The position numbers were made by a program, and so were the translations under genes. The notes below the pieces were generated by a model. The model had not been told where the DNA came from. It did not search any database and saw only the letters and a program-made list of their open reading frames with translations. Source: JAICUY01 sp963716585 (GTDB lineage Bacteria > Chloroflexota > Limnocylindria > QHBO01). Taken from it: DNA of 64,000 bases. Positions 1 through 8,209 of this stretch are shown here, one piece after another (position 1 is the stretch's first letter; every line of letters begins with the position of its first letter). The DNA lies in NCBI GenBank assembly GCA_963716585.1, contig CAVQTN010000004.1:496001-560000 (forward strand), given 5' to 3'.

Positions 1-156
1 GAGCGCGGATGCGAGGCTCGCCAGCGCCGCGTCGGCCTTCTTTCCCTGCCCGAGCAGGTCGGAGCGATAGCCGGCCAGCGCGACCGGACCGATGCCTGCC
101 GGACGCAGGGCCAGGAGCAGCCCGAGGGCGATCACCGACAGAAGACCGATCCGCAT
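1..156 (-). CDS. N-terminus of an unidentified secreted or membrane protein, cut by the window edge
   Basis: Reading leftward from an ATG at 156, an open frame of 52 codons runs off the window without a stop. The first ~20 residues are a short basic start followed by a hydrophobic stretch rich in L, V, A and I, consistent with a signal peptide or first membrane segment. After that comes a more polar, Ala/Lys-rich part (ending near ADAALASLASAL) that could begin a helical repeat. The gene diverges from the adenosine deaminase at 226. No family can be named from this fragment; the coding call rests on the open frame, the plausible leader and the divergent arrangement. Confidence 0.5.
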   Translation of the reverse strand, partial: MRIGLLSVIALGLLLALRPAGIGPVALAGYRSDLLGQGKKADAALASLASAL

Positions 157-213
157 GCCCTGGCCGCCCAGTGGGCGGCGGTGCTCCACACTCGGGTGTT
201 GCCCCGCGGCAAC

Positions 214-219
214 TATCAT
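214..219 (+). promoter_or_regulatory. -10 hexamer TATCAT, probable leaderless promoter of ada
   Basis: TATCAT lies 6 bases before the GTG at 226. That spacing puts the predicted transcription start at the start codon. There is no Shine-Dalgarno sequence. This supports GTG 226 over the upstream in-frame start at 181. Confidence 0.55.
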
Positions 220-225
220 CGCAAC

Positions 226-1263
226 GTGGATCCGATCGACCGGCTGCGAGCGCTACCAAAGGCCGAGCTGCACCTGCATCTCGACGGCGCCCTGCGTCCC
301 GTCACCGCGGTCGAGCTCGCGGCCGAGATCGGCATGCAGCTGACGCTGGAGATGGCTCGGGCCCGTCTCATCGCGCCGCCCCGGTGCGCCGACCAGGCAG
401 AGCTGCTCACCTACTTCAACCTGCCGATCGCGCTCCTGCAGAGTGCGTCGGCGCTGCAACGCGCGACGGCCGAGCTGATCGCCGACCTGGCATCCGACGG
501 CGTGCGGTACGCCGAGATCCGGTGGGCGCCGCGTCTCCACATCGAGGGTGGCCTGTCGGTCGCTGCGGTGATCGAGGCGGTCGCGCTCGGCCTTGCGCGG
601 GCCGCTGCCGAGATGGGACCGCAGATGCCGATCATCGGGCTGATCGTGACCGCCATGCGCTCCCACCCGCCGGGGGCCAATGTCGAGCTGGCGCGGACCG
701 CCGCCGCCTTCGGTCCGCCGGTGGTGGGCTTCGACCTGGCGGGCCCCGAGGCCGCGTACCCGGCGCCGCCGCATGCCGCCGCGTTTCGCGCGGCCGAGAC
801 CGGTGGCCTGCGCCTGAGCGCACATGCCGGCGAGGTCCCCGGGGCGCAGCGGATACGGGAGGCGATTGACCTGGGCGTCACGCGCATCGCACACGGCGTG
901 ACGGCCATCGAGGATCCGGACGTCATGGCACTGCTGATCGAGCGCGACATCACGCTCGACATGTGCCCGACCAGCAACGTGCAGGCGGGCATCGTGCCGA
1001 ATCTCGCCGGCCATCCCGTCGCGCGCCTGCACCGGGCCGGCGTCAGCGTCACCATCTCGACCGACGACCGCACGGTCAGCGACGTCACGCTCAGCAGCGA
1101 GCTGGCACGCACGGCAGAGGCCCTGGAGATGGACCACCGCGAAGTCGCCGACATCGCCCTGAACGCCTTTCGCCGCGCGTTCGCTCCGCGTTCTGTCGCC
1201 GATGCCCTGCTCGGGGTGGCGGAGCCGGCATGGGAGCGCTGGGCGGCGGACACCTTCAGCTGA
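226..1263 (+). CDS. add: Adenosine deaminase (canonical active site)
   Basis: Metal-dependent amidohydrolase of the adenosine deaminase family, converting (deoxy)adenosine to (deoxy)inosine in the cytoplasm. The 345-residue length fits the family. All the expected motifs are visible: the N-terminal metal-binding ELHLHLDG (residues ~14-21), HAGE (~residue 201, with the catalytic Glu), AHG (~223) and STDD (~279). The in-frame start at 181 would add a non-conserved 15-residue tail, whereas GTG 226 has a -10 box 6 bases upstream, so 226 is preferred. The 3' end overlaps the convergent HAD gene by 8 bases. The nucleoside importer starts about 1 kb downstream, which fits a role in using imported purine nucleosides. 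Confidence 0.93.
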   Translation: MDPIDRLRALPKAELHLHLDGALRPVTAVELAAEIGMQLTLEMARARLIAPPRCADQAELLTYFNLPIALLQSASALQRATAELIADLASDGVRYAEIRWAPRLHIEGGLSVAAVIEAVALGLARAAAEMGPQMPIIGLIVTAMRSHPPGANVELARTAAAFGPPVVGFDLAGPEAAYPAPPHAAAFRAAETGGLRLSAHAGEVPGAQRIREAIDLGVTRIAHGVTAIEDPDVMALLIERDITLDMCPTSNVQAGIVPNLAGHPVARLHRAGVSVTISTDDRTVSDVTLSSELARTAEALEMDHREVADIALNAFRRAFAPRSVADALLGVAEPAWERWAADTFS

Positions 1264-2107
1264 GCCACCTGTCGAGCTCGTACCCGAGCTCGGCCGGGTC
1301 TGCGACGACCAGGTACGGACAACGCTCGCCGCGGAGCTCGCCTGCTGTCTGCGCGTCGGCCACCCCGGTCAGCACAAGCACACAGCGGATGCCGGCGCGA
1401 TTGGCCGCGATGACGTCCGCGTCCGGATTGTCGCCGACGACCAGCGCATCCTCGGCGGCGACGCCGGTCTGCTCGAGTATGGCCAGGAACATCGCGGGCT
1501 CGGGCTTGCCGATGACCGTGGGCACAACCCCGCTCGCTGCCTGGATGGCGGCCACCATGCTGCCCGCGCCGGGCAGGAAGCCATGCCGGGTCGGGTACCG
1601 TCCGTCGTTGTTGGTTGCCACGAAGCGAGCGCCGCCCAGGATCGCCGCCTGCGCGGCGGCGAGGCTGCGAAAGCCGAAGTGGAGGTCGAGGCCGGCCACC
1701 ACGGCATCGTGGGTCGTGTCGGAGGACCCGTCCCGTTCGCCGCCGGCCGGATCCTCGGCCGCGGTGACCTCGTAGCCCGCGGCGCGCAGCATCCCGGTGA
1801 GGCCCTGCTCACCAACGGCCAGCACGCGTCGCACCGATGGCAGCTGGCGCCGCAGATGCTCGATCGTCGCCGTCGTCGACGTGACGATCTCCCCTGGTGC
1901 GGCGGGGATGCCGAGCGCGACGAGCCGGTCTGCGAAATCAGCCGGCGTGCGCATCGAGTTATTCGTGGCGAAGCGCACGAGGATGCCGGCCGCTCGCAGC
2001 CGGGCGATCAGCTGCGGCGCGCCGGCGACGGCGCGGTCTCCGCGGTACACCACGCCGTCCAGGTCGAAGATGACGAGGCGGGGCCGCGGCGGGCGATCGG
2101 TCTGCAT
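1256..2107 (-). CDS. HAD-superfamily (class IIA, NagD-like) sugar phosphatase
   Basis: A 283-residue HAD hydrolase of the NagD/4-nitrophenylphosphatase type, expected to dephosphorylate small phosphorylated metabolites with Mg2+. Motif I is FDLDGVVYRGD (residues ~14-24), with the nucleophile and acid/base aspartates. Motif II follows at ATNNS (~47), the conserved Lys at IGKPEP (~200) and motif IV at VVGDNPDADV (~225). The class IIA cap lies between motifs II and III. The substrate cannot be read from sequence. The start at 2107 is supported by a TATCAT box 7 bases upstream. It is transcribed divergently from the BMP transporter operon and converges on ada. Confidence 0.88.
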   Translation of the reverse strand: MQTDRPPRPRLVIFDLDGVVYRGDRAVAGAPQLIARLRAAGILVRFATNNSMRTPADFADRLVALGIPAAPGEIVTSTTATIEHLRRQLPSVRRVLAVGEQGLTGMLRAAGYEVTAAEDPAGGERDGSSDTTHDAVVAGLDLHFGFRSLAAAQAAILGGARFVATNNDGRYPTRHGFLPGAGSMVAAIQAASGVVPTVIGKPEPAMFLAILEQTGVAAEDALVVGDNPDADVIAANRAGIRCVLVLTGVADAQTAGELRGERCPYLVVADPAELGYELDRWLS

Positions 2108-2114
2108 CGGGCGG

Positions 2115-2120
2115 ATGATA
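2115..2120 (-). promoter_or_regulatory. -10 hexamer TATCAT, probable leaderless promoter of the HAD gene
   Basis: On the minus strand TATCAT ends 7 bases before the ATG at 2107. No ribosome binding site is visible between them. Confidence 0.5.
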
Positions 2121-2157
2121 CGGTGCTCGCCGCCGACGACGGCTGCGCGAATTCCGG

Positions 2158-2186
2158 TTGAGCACGCGCGGGACAGGGGCTATGAT
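2158..2186 (+). promoter_or_regulatory. Promoter of the BMP transporter operon (TTGAGC-17-TATGAT)
   Basis: TTGAGC at 2158-2163 and TATGAT at 2181-2186 are separated by 17 bases. This predicts a ~95-base leader before the ATG at 2287, which has AAGGAG at 2276-2281. Unlike many neighbours, this operon is therefore leadered. Confidence 0.6.
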
Positions 2187-2286
2187 GCCGCAGATTCGCG
2201 CCGGCAGACCCTCGAGCCACTGGCGCGTGCCCGACGCCGCGACCGTTGCGGCGGAGATCCCCACCACGGAGGGTTAAGGAGATTCG

Positions 2287-3429
2287 ATGCGGAAGCAGCG
2301 GTTCGGCCTCGTGGCCATGTTCAGCATTGCGGCACTCGTGCTCGGCGCCTGCCAGAGCACGCCGGGCGCCAGCGGAAGCGGCGGCGGCACCGGCCTGAAG
2401 ATTGGCCTGGTCACCGATGTCGGTCAGCTCAACGACCACAACTTCAACCAGTACTCGTGGGAAGGCGCCCAGGACGGGGCGTCGAAGGTGGGCGCGACCG
2501 CGAAGTCGGCGCAGAGCACCGTGTCGGCGGATATCGCCAAGAACATCCAGTCGTTCGTCGATCAGAAGTACGACATCATCGTGACGGTCGGGTTCGCGGC
2601 CGGCGCCGATACGATCAAGGCCGCCAAGGCGAACCCGTCGATCAAGTTCATCGGGGTCGATCAGTCGCCATGCGTCGACGAGCAGGGCGTCAACGATCCC
2701 AACTTCGGCTGCAAGGGCGACGCCTCGAAGCTTCTGCCCAACCTGCAGGGCATCCAGTGGAAGGAGCAGCAGCCGGGCTACCTTGCCGGCATCGTGGCGG
2801 GCTCGATCACCAAGACGGGCCACATCGCGGCGATCGGCGGGACGGCATCCGTTCCGGCCGTCCCCAACTACATGGTCGGCTACCTGAACGGCGCGAAGTC
2901 GGTGAAGCCGGACATCAAGGTCGACCTGAAATACGTCAGCGCGGCCCCGGATGCCAAGGCCTTCAATGATCCGCCGGGCGGCAAGGCGTTCGCGCAGCAG
3001 CTGATGCAGCAGTCGTCGGACATCGACGTGATGTTCCAGGTCGCCGGTGCCACCGGCAACGGCGTGCTGCAGGCCGCCTGCGACGCGAACATCTACGCCA
3101 TCGGCGTCGACGTCGATCAGCATGTGTCGGCCCCCGAGTCCGCCAAGTGCATCGTGACCAGCGCCGAGAAATTCCTGAAGAAGAACGTGTCGGACGCCAT
3201 CCAGCGCATCAAGGGCGGCACCGACAAGGGCGGCACCGTGAAGCTGGACATCAGCACCGACGACGTCGGCCTGGCGCCGTTCTACGACTTCCAGAACCTG
3301 ATCACCGCGGACATCCAGAAGAAGCTGGATGACGCGACCGCCGCCATGAAGGACGGCAGCCTCAAGGCGTGCGCCGAGAACGCGTTCGGCGCATGCGACA
3401 TCACCAAGGACGGTCAGCCTGCCTCGTAG
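2287..3429 (+). CDS. BMP-family nucleoside-binding lipoprotein of an ABC importer
   Basis: Periplasmic/extracytoplasmic binding protein of the BMP (PnrA/TmpC) family, which in characterised members binds purine nucleosides. The 380-residue protein starts with a signal peptide ending in the lipobox LGAC (Cys22), followed by a Gly/Ser-rich linker. The mature part begins LKIGLVTDVGQLNDHNFNQ, the family's hallmark start (GDxxDxxFNQ-like). The later stretch FQVAGATGNGVLQA matches the conserved ligand-binding C-terminal lobe. An AAGGAG ribosome binding site precedes the ATG. It is the first gene of a four-gene importer operon and is followed by two hairpins before the ATPase gene. That is a common way of making more binding protein than transporter. 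Confidence 0.93.
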   Translation: MRKQRFGLVAMFSIAALVLGACQSTPGASGSGGGTGLKIGLVTDVGQLNDHNFNQYSWEGAQDGASKVGATAKSAQSTVSADIAKNIQSFVDQKYDIIVTVGFAAGADTIKAAKANPSIKFIGVDQSPCVDEQGVNDPNFGCKGDASKLLPNLQGIQWKEQQPGYLAGIVAGSITKTGHIAAIGGTASVPAVPNYMVGYLNGAKSVKPDIKVDLKYVSAAPDAKAFNDPPGGKAFAQQLMQQSSDIDVMFQVAGATGNGVLQAACDANIYAIGVDVDQHVSAPESAKCIVTSAEKFLKKNVSDAIQRIKGGTDKGGTVKLDISTDDVGLAPFYDFQNLITADIQKKLDDATAAMKDGSLKACAENAFGACDITKDGQPAS

Positions 3430-3440
3430 GCAGGCTGACC
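3412..3440 (+). terminator. Perfect 12-bp hairpin over the stop codon of the BMP gene (attenuator)
   Basis: GGTCAGCCTGCC at 3412-3423 pairs perfectly with GGCAGGCTGACC at 3429-3440, with the 5-base loop TCGTA. The TAG stop (3427-3429) lies inside it. No U-tract follows, so it is more likely an mRNA-stabilising or partial-termination hairpin than a full terminator. Confidence 0.6.
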
Positions 3441-3488
3441 CTCGACGGCACGACTGCTTCGGGCAGTTGCGCTGAAACGGATAATGCG

Positions 3489-3517
3489 CGAGCGGGCTGC
3501 GACCAGCGGCCCGCTCG
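3489..3517 (+). terminator. Second hairpin between the BMP gene and the ATPase gene
   Basis: CGAGCGGGC (3489-3497) and GCCCGCTCG (3509-3517) form a perfect 9-bp stem with an 11-base loop, followed only by TTCC. It could reinforce the upstream hairpin in reducing read-through. Confidence 0.45.
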
Positions 3518-3547
3518 TTCCATAGCGGCTCGCTGGCGAGTGAGGCA

Positions 3548-5116
3548 ATGGCCGATCAGAACGTGAACGCATCGGCGCTCGAGATGCGGGGCGTGACCAA
3601 GCGCTTTCCCGGCGTCCTGGCCAACGACCACATCGACCTGGACGTGCGCAAGGGCGAGATCCACGCCCTGCTCGGTGAGAACGGCGCGGGCAAGACGACG
3701 CTGATGAACATCCTGTACGGGCTGGTGACGCCCGATGCCGGCGAGATCCTGCTGAACGGCACGACCGTCACGATCACCTCGCCGTCCGATGCCATCCGCC
3801 AGGGCATCAGCATGGTGCACCAGCACTTCATGCTCGTCCCGGTGCTGTCGGTTGCCGAGAACATCCTGCTCGGCGAGGAGCCGATGGCCAACGCCATCTT
3901 CCTGGATCGGACCGCCGCCCACGAGCGCATCCGCGAGCTCGGCCGGTTCTTCGACACCGAGATCGATCCCGACGTCAAGGTCGGCAGCCTGTCGGTGGGC
4001 TGGCAGCAGCGCATCGAGATCCTCAAGGCGCTGTACCGCAACGCGAACATCCTCGTCCTGGACGAGCCGACCGCAGTCCTCACGCCACCGGAGACGAAAG
4101 AGATCTTCGGCGTGCTGCGACGGCTCACCCAGCTGGGCACCAGCATCGTGTTCATCAGCCACAAGCTCTACGAAGTGCTCGAGATCGCCGACCGAATCAC
4201 CGTCATTCGCCGCGGCAAGGTGGTTGGCAGCCGCGTGCCGAGCGAGACCGACGAGGACGACCTTGCCGAGCTGATGGTCGGCCGCGAGGTGCAGCTCTCG
4301 ATCGATCGTGGCGAGAGCCATCCCGCCGCCAAGCGGCTGGGGGTCGAGCGGCTCGAGGTGAAGGACGACCGGGGTCACCAGGTGGTTCACGGCGTGAGCT
4401 TCGATGTGGCGGCCGGCGAGATCCTGGGGATCGCCGGCGTGGCCGGCAATGGGCAGGACGAGATGGTCGAGGCGATCACCGGACTGCGCCACGTCGCGTC
4501 GGGCCGGATCGAGCTGGACGGGCACGACATCACCGGCGCGGGACCCCGCGAGCTCCACGAGCGGGCCGTGGCCTTCGTGCCGGCCGACCGCCATCGCTTC
4601 GGGCTGGTGCTCTCCTTCCCGCTGACCGACAACCTGGTGCTGACCGACTACTACCACGCCCCCTACGCGCGGGGCATGGTGCGCGATGAAGGAGCCATTC
4701 GCGAGCACGCCGAGTCGTCGATCGCCGAATACGACATCCGGACGCCATCGGCCTCCGTGCCTGCGAGCTCGCTGTCGGGTGGCAACCAGCAGAAGGTGAT
4801 CGTCGCGCGGGAGTTCAGCGGGGAAGTGAGCATGCTGATCCTCGATCAGCCGACCCGCGGGCTGGACGTCGGGTCGATCGAGTTCATCCACCGGCAGGTC
4901 ATCGCGCGCCGTAATGCCGGCGCTGCGGTGCTGCTGGTTTCCGCCGAGCTCGACGAGGTGCTCGAGCTGTCCGACCGCATCGGGGTGATGTACCGCGGCC
5001 AACTGGTGGCCATCCTCGACGGCCGATCCGCAACGCGCGAGGAGGTTGGCCTGCTGATGGCGACCGGCGGCCGGACCGCCGAGCCAGCGGCGCATCCCGA
5101 GGTCGCGTCGGCATGA
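3548..5116 (+). CDS. Nucleoside ABC importer, double ATP-binding protein
   Basis: A 522-residue ATPase with two tandem ABC domains, as in ribose- and BMP-type importers (RbsA, YufO/NupA). Domain 1 (~10-245) has Walker A GENGAGKTT, a signature region SVGWQQR and Walker B ILVLDEPTA. Domain 2 (~265-505) has the family-typical degenerate Walker A VAGNGQDEM, a canonical signature LSGGNQQK and Walker B LILDQPTRGLD. ATP hydrolysis is probably asymmetric, as in relatives. The stop overlaps the first permease start as ATGA. It sits on the cytoplasmic face and powers uptake of the ligand bound by the lipoprotein encoded at 2287. Confidence 0.95.
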   Translation: MADQNVNASALEMRGVTKRFPGVLANDHIDLDVRKGEIHALLGENGAGKTTLMNILYGLVTPDAGEILLNGTTVTITSPSDAIRQGISMVHQHFMLVPVLSVAENILLGEEPMANAIFLDRTAAHERIRELGRFFDTEIDPDVKVGSLSVGWQQRIEILKALYRNANILVLDEPTAVLTPPETKEIFGVLRRLTQLGTSIVFISHKLYEVLEIADRITVIRRGKVVGSRVPSETDEDDLAELMVGREVQLSIDRGESHPAAKRLGVERLEVKDDRGHQVVHGVSFDVAAGEILGIAGVAGNGQDEMVEAITGLRHVASGRIELDGHDITGAGPRELHERAVAFVPADRHRFGLVLSFPLTDNLVLTDYYHAPYARGMVRDEGAIREHAESSIAEYDIRTPSASVPASSLSGGNQQKVIVAREFSGEVSMLILDQPTRGLDVGSIEFIHRQVIARRNAGAAVLLVSAELDEVLELSDRIGVMYRGQLVAILDGRSATREEVGLLMATGGRTAEPAAHPEVASA

Positions 5117-6234
5117 ACCTGCGCGGCAGCATTTCGCTGGTCGCCGTTCCGGCGCTTTCGATCGTCCTGGGTCTCATCGCCGCCGCGGTCATCATGATCC
5201 TGTCTTCGCCGCTGGTGGACAGCCGCGGCAGTATCGACCTGACGCTGCCGCTGACCGCGTACTGGGACCTACTTGCGGGCTCCTTCGGCGATTTCGACGC
5301 GATCACGCAGACGATCGTCAGCGCCACGCCCCTGATCCTGGCCGGCCTGGCCGTCGGCATCGGGTTCAAGGCCGGGTTGTTCAACATCGGGGCGCAGGGA
5401 CAGTTCCTGGTGGGCGGGGTCGCGGCGGCGGGCGTGGGGGCATGGCTCGCGCACAGCTCCCCGCTCCTCGCCATCCCGGCGGCGGTCCTGGCAGCCGGCG
5501 TGGCAGGAGCCATCTACGGTTGGATCCCCGGCTTCCTGAAGGCGTTCACGGGTGCGCACGAGGTCGTCACCACGATCATGCTCAACTACGTGGCGATCCA
5601 GCTCATCGCCTACCTCATCACCGGGCCGCTGCGCGCGCAGGGGGCCTCGTTCGCGCGATCGCCGGACGTCGGCGCAGCCACGCTGCCAATCCTCATCGGG
5701 CGAAATGGGCACCTGGGCATCCTGTTCGCCTTGGTTGCCGTGCCGATTGCGTGGTGGCTGATGTATCGCAGCACCGTCGGCTTCGAGGTCCGTACGGTCG
5801 GTGCCAACCCCGACGCGGCACGCTACGCCGGCATGCGCCCGCGTTCGATCATCATCCTGACCATGACGGCCTGCGGGCTGCTGGCCGGCCTGGCCGGCGC
5901 CGGAGAGATCCTGGGGCTGAGCGGCTACATGCCGGCCGGTTACTCCACGAACGTCGGATTCGACGGCATCACCGTCGCCCTGCTCGGGCGGGCGCATCCG
6001 GTCGGCATCCTGTTCGCCGGCCTGCTGCTGGGCGCCATGCGCGCCGGCGCCGGCCTGATGCAGATCGACGCGGGGATCCCGGTCCAGATGGTGGACGTCC
6101 TGCAGGGCACGATCCTGTTCTTCCTCACCGCCGAGCTCATCGTGCGCTACCTGTTCCGCATCCGAGCCGCACGTGGCGGCGTCACCGAGCTCGAGACGGT
6201 GACCCGCTCGTACGCCGGCCAGACGACACCGTAG
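5113..6234 (+). CDS. Nucleoside ABC importer, permease subunit 1
   Basis: A 373-residue integral membrane protein of the BPD_transp_2 (RbsC/LivHM-like) permease family. About eight to ten hydrophobic segments are visible, with the conserved cytoplasmic coupling region around TVGANPDAARYAGM (residue ~235) and the family stretch NIGAQGQFLVGG (~93). It overlaps the ATPase gene by 4 bases and precedes the second permease by 6 bases, giving the heterodimeric permease expected of BMP-type nucleoside importers. Confidence 0.93.
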   Translation: MNLRGSISLVAVPALSIVLGLIAAAVIMILSSPLVDSRGSIDLTLPLTAYWDLLAGSFGDFDAITQTIVSATPLILAGLAVGIGFKAGLFNIGAQGQFLVGGVAAAGVGAWLAHSSPLLAIPAAVLAAGVAGAIYGWIPGFLKAFTGAHEVVTTIMLNYVAIQLIAYLITGPLRAQGASFARSPDVGAATLPILIGRNGHLGILFALVAVPIAWWLMYRSTVGFEVRTVGANPDAARYAGMRPRSIIILTMTACGLLAGLAGAGEILGLSGYMPAGYSTNVGFDGITVALLGRAHPVGILFAGLLLGAMRAGAGLMQIDAGIPVQMVDVLQGTILFFLTAELIVRYLFRIRAARGGVTELETVTRSYAGQTTP

Positions 6235-6240
6235 CGCCCC

Positions 6241-7308
6241 ATGGACTTTGTCCTGCACCTCCCCGTCCTCGGCCTGCTGATCCAGTTCGTGGCCTACCTG
6301 GTCCAGGTGATGATCACCAACGGCGCGCTGATCATCACCCTCTCGACGCCGATCGCACTGGGGGCGCTGTGCGGCTTCATGAACGAGCGCAGCGGTGTCG
6401 TCAACATCGGGATCGAGGGGATGATGATCGCGGCCGCCTTTGCCGGATCCTTCGCCGCGGCGGTGGCGCAGGGAGGCGTGCCGCCGACCGGCGGCGGCCT
6501 GCTGGGGATCACGGTTCCATTGCTGATCGGACTGCTCGCGGCCCTCATCACCGGCGTCGTCGCCTCGCTGGTTCACGCCTACCTGTCGATCACCGTGCGC
6601 GCGGACCAGATCATCTCCGGCACGATCATCAACATCGTCGCCCTCGGCGCGACGGCGTACCTCAGCCTGCTGGTCAGCCAGCGTCCGCCGCAGTCCGCCG
6701 GCAGCTTCGGCAGCCTGCCGATCCCCGCGGAGGTCGTGCAGGTGCCGATCGTCGGCTGGCTGGCCACCACGTTCCTGCACCACGGGCCGACCACGCTGCT
6801 CATGCTCCTGCTGGTCGCGGTGCTGCAGGTGATGCTCTACCGGTCACGCTGGGGCCTTCGCACCCGCGCGGTCGGCGAGCACCCACGCGCCGCGGAGACG
6901 CTGGGCATCGATGTCATCCGGCTGCGCTACCGCAATGTGCTCATCGGCGGACTGCTGGCGGGCCTTGCCGGTGCCTGGTTCACTCTCGACTACGGGAACT
7001 CGTTCCAGCCGGGCATGACCAACGGACGCGGCTTCATCGCACTGGCGGCGCTCATCTTCGGTCGCTGGACGCCGCTCGGGGCGTTCGGGGCCGCGCTGCT
7101 GTTCGGCGTGGCCGACGCCCTTGGCACTGCCATTCGGCAGTCGCCGCCGACCGGCGACCTGGGCGGGCTGCTGGCCGTCATCCCCGAGCAGGTCTTCGGG
7201 GCATTGCCGTATATCGTGACGATCATCGTGCTGGCCGGCGTCGTCGGCCGCAGCGTGGCTCCGGCTGCCGACGGGCAGCCGTATGAACGGGAGGCGACGG
7301 CCCACTGA
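6241..7308 (+). CDS. Nucleoside ABC importer, permease subunit 2
   Basis: A 355-residue second permease of the same family. It shows VNIGIEGMMIAAAFAGS near residue 55, the equivalent of NIGAQGQ in subunit 1, and the coupling-loop equivalent AVGEHPRAAETLGID near residue 218. Multiple transmembrane helices cover almost the whole length. It is the last gene of the operon; the opposite-strand metallophosphoesterase ends 32 bases downstream. Together with 2287, 3548 and 5113 it completes an importer, most likely for purine nucleosides given the BMP lipoprotein and the adjacent adenosine deaminase. Confidence 0.92.
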   Translation: MDFVLHLPVLGLLIQFVAYLVQVMITNGALIITLSTPIALGALCGFMNERSGVVNIGIEGMMIAAAFAGSFAAAVAQGGVPPTGGGLLGITVPLLIGLLAALITGVVASLVHAYLSITVRADQIISGTIINIVALGATAYLSLLVSQRPPQSAGSFGSLPIPAEVVQVPIVGWLATTFLHHGPTTLLMLLLVAVLQVMLYRSRWGLRTRAVGEHPRAAETLGIDVIRLRYRNVLIGGLLAGLAGAWFTLDYGNSFQPGMTNGRGFIALAALIFGRWTPLGAFGAALLFGVADALGTAIRQSPPTGDLGGLLAVIPEQVFGALPYIVTIIVLAGVVGRSVAPAADGQPYEREATAH

Positions 7309-7339
7309 GCGGCGTTTGCCTTGCTGAGTGGCCGCGCCG

Positions 7340-8119
7340 CTAGCTGGCCGCCGACTCGGCGGCCGGCTCCTCCAGCCCGAGGCTGTGCGGCTCGGGAGGC
7401 GCGGGGCGGGAGGTCGGCGGGACGCGCAGCAGGTCGATCGAGAGTCCCGCCGCCGCCAGGTCGCGCACCACCGTGGCGTGGTCGTAGTCGATGCTGCGGA
7501 AGCCGACGGCGACATCGGGCTGGCCGATGTACACCACCGCGTAGCGTGCCCGGGCATCGCCGTCCAGCCCGCAGCCAACCGATCCGACCGCGACGAAGTG
7601 GCCCTGCCCCACGACCCGATGGAAGCTCTCGTGCGTGTGACCGAAGCAGAACAGGTCGTCGGCCTCGTCGCTGGCGATCCGAGCGAAGTAGCGCGACGGG
7701 CGCTCCGACCACAGGTACTCCGCCTGCTTCAGCGGGGAGCCGTGGAAGAGCAGCACGGATCGGCCCTCGACGACGAAGCGCTGGCTGGTGGGCAGGTTGC
7801 GAAGCCAGGTGCGGTTCTCGTCGCTGATGCGCTGCTTGGTCCAGTCCAGCGACTCGGTGCCCTGCCGCTCGCCTTCGTGCGTCGGCCAGAGGGCCCCGGC
7901 GTGATCACGGTCCATGCCGACCGCCTCGTCCCAGTTGCCCTGCACCGTCGGCACGTCCAGCGACCGCAACAGATCGGCGACCTCGTTCGGATGCGGCCCA
8001 CGCCCGACGACGTCACCGGCGCACCAGATCGCGTCGCAGCCGATCCCGGCGGCATCGTCCAGCACGGCGCGCAGCGCGGGCAGGTTGGCATGCAGGTCTG
8101 CGATGACAGCAACTCGCAT
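7340..8119 (-). CDS. Calcineurin-like metallophosphoesterase (YfcE/ApaH-like)
   Basis: A 259-residue dimetal phosphoesterase. The metal-binding motifs appear in order: ADLHAN (residues 7-12), AGDVVGRGPHP (~34-44), GNWDEA (~61-66), LFHGSP (~124-129) and CFGHTHES (~158-165). The arrangement GD(V)VG(R)GP is typical of small bacterial metallophosphatases acting on phosphodiesters or nucleotides, and no substrate can be assigned. The last ~30 residues are Pro/Ala/Glu-rich and probably disordered. The ATG at 8119 has TAGAAT 6 bases upstream. Confidence 0.88.
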   Translation of the reverse strand: MRVAVIADLHANLPALRAVLDDAAGIGCDAIWCAGDVVGRGPHPNEVADLLRSLDVPTVQGNWDEAVGMDRDHAGALWPTHEGERQGTESLDWTKQRISDENRTWLRNLPTSQRFVVEGRSVLLFHGSPLKQAEYLWSERPSRYFARIASDEADDLFCFGHTHESFHRVVGQGHFVAVGSVGCGLDGDARARYAVVYIGQPDVAVGFRSIDYDHATVVRDLAAAGLSIDLLRVPPTSRPAPPEPHSLGLEEPAAESAAS

Positions 8120-8125
8120 GCGCCG

Positions 8126-8131
8126 ATTCTA
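8126..8131 (-). promoter_or_regulatory. -10 hexamer TAGAAT, probable leaderless promoter
   Basis: TAGAAT on the minus strand lies 6 bases before the metallophosphoesterase ATG at 8119. No ribosome binding site is present. Confidence 0.5.
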
Positions 8132-8209
8132 CGAACGGGTGCCCACCGGGCAATCACCCAATGGGTTCGACGCGGCCCGTACGTCGGTCGGATCGAATCG
8201 CGGAGACGA

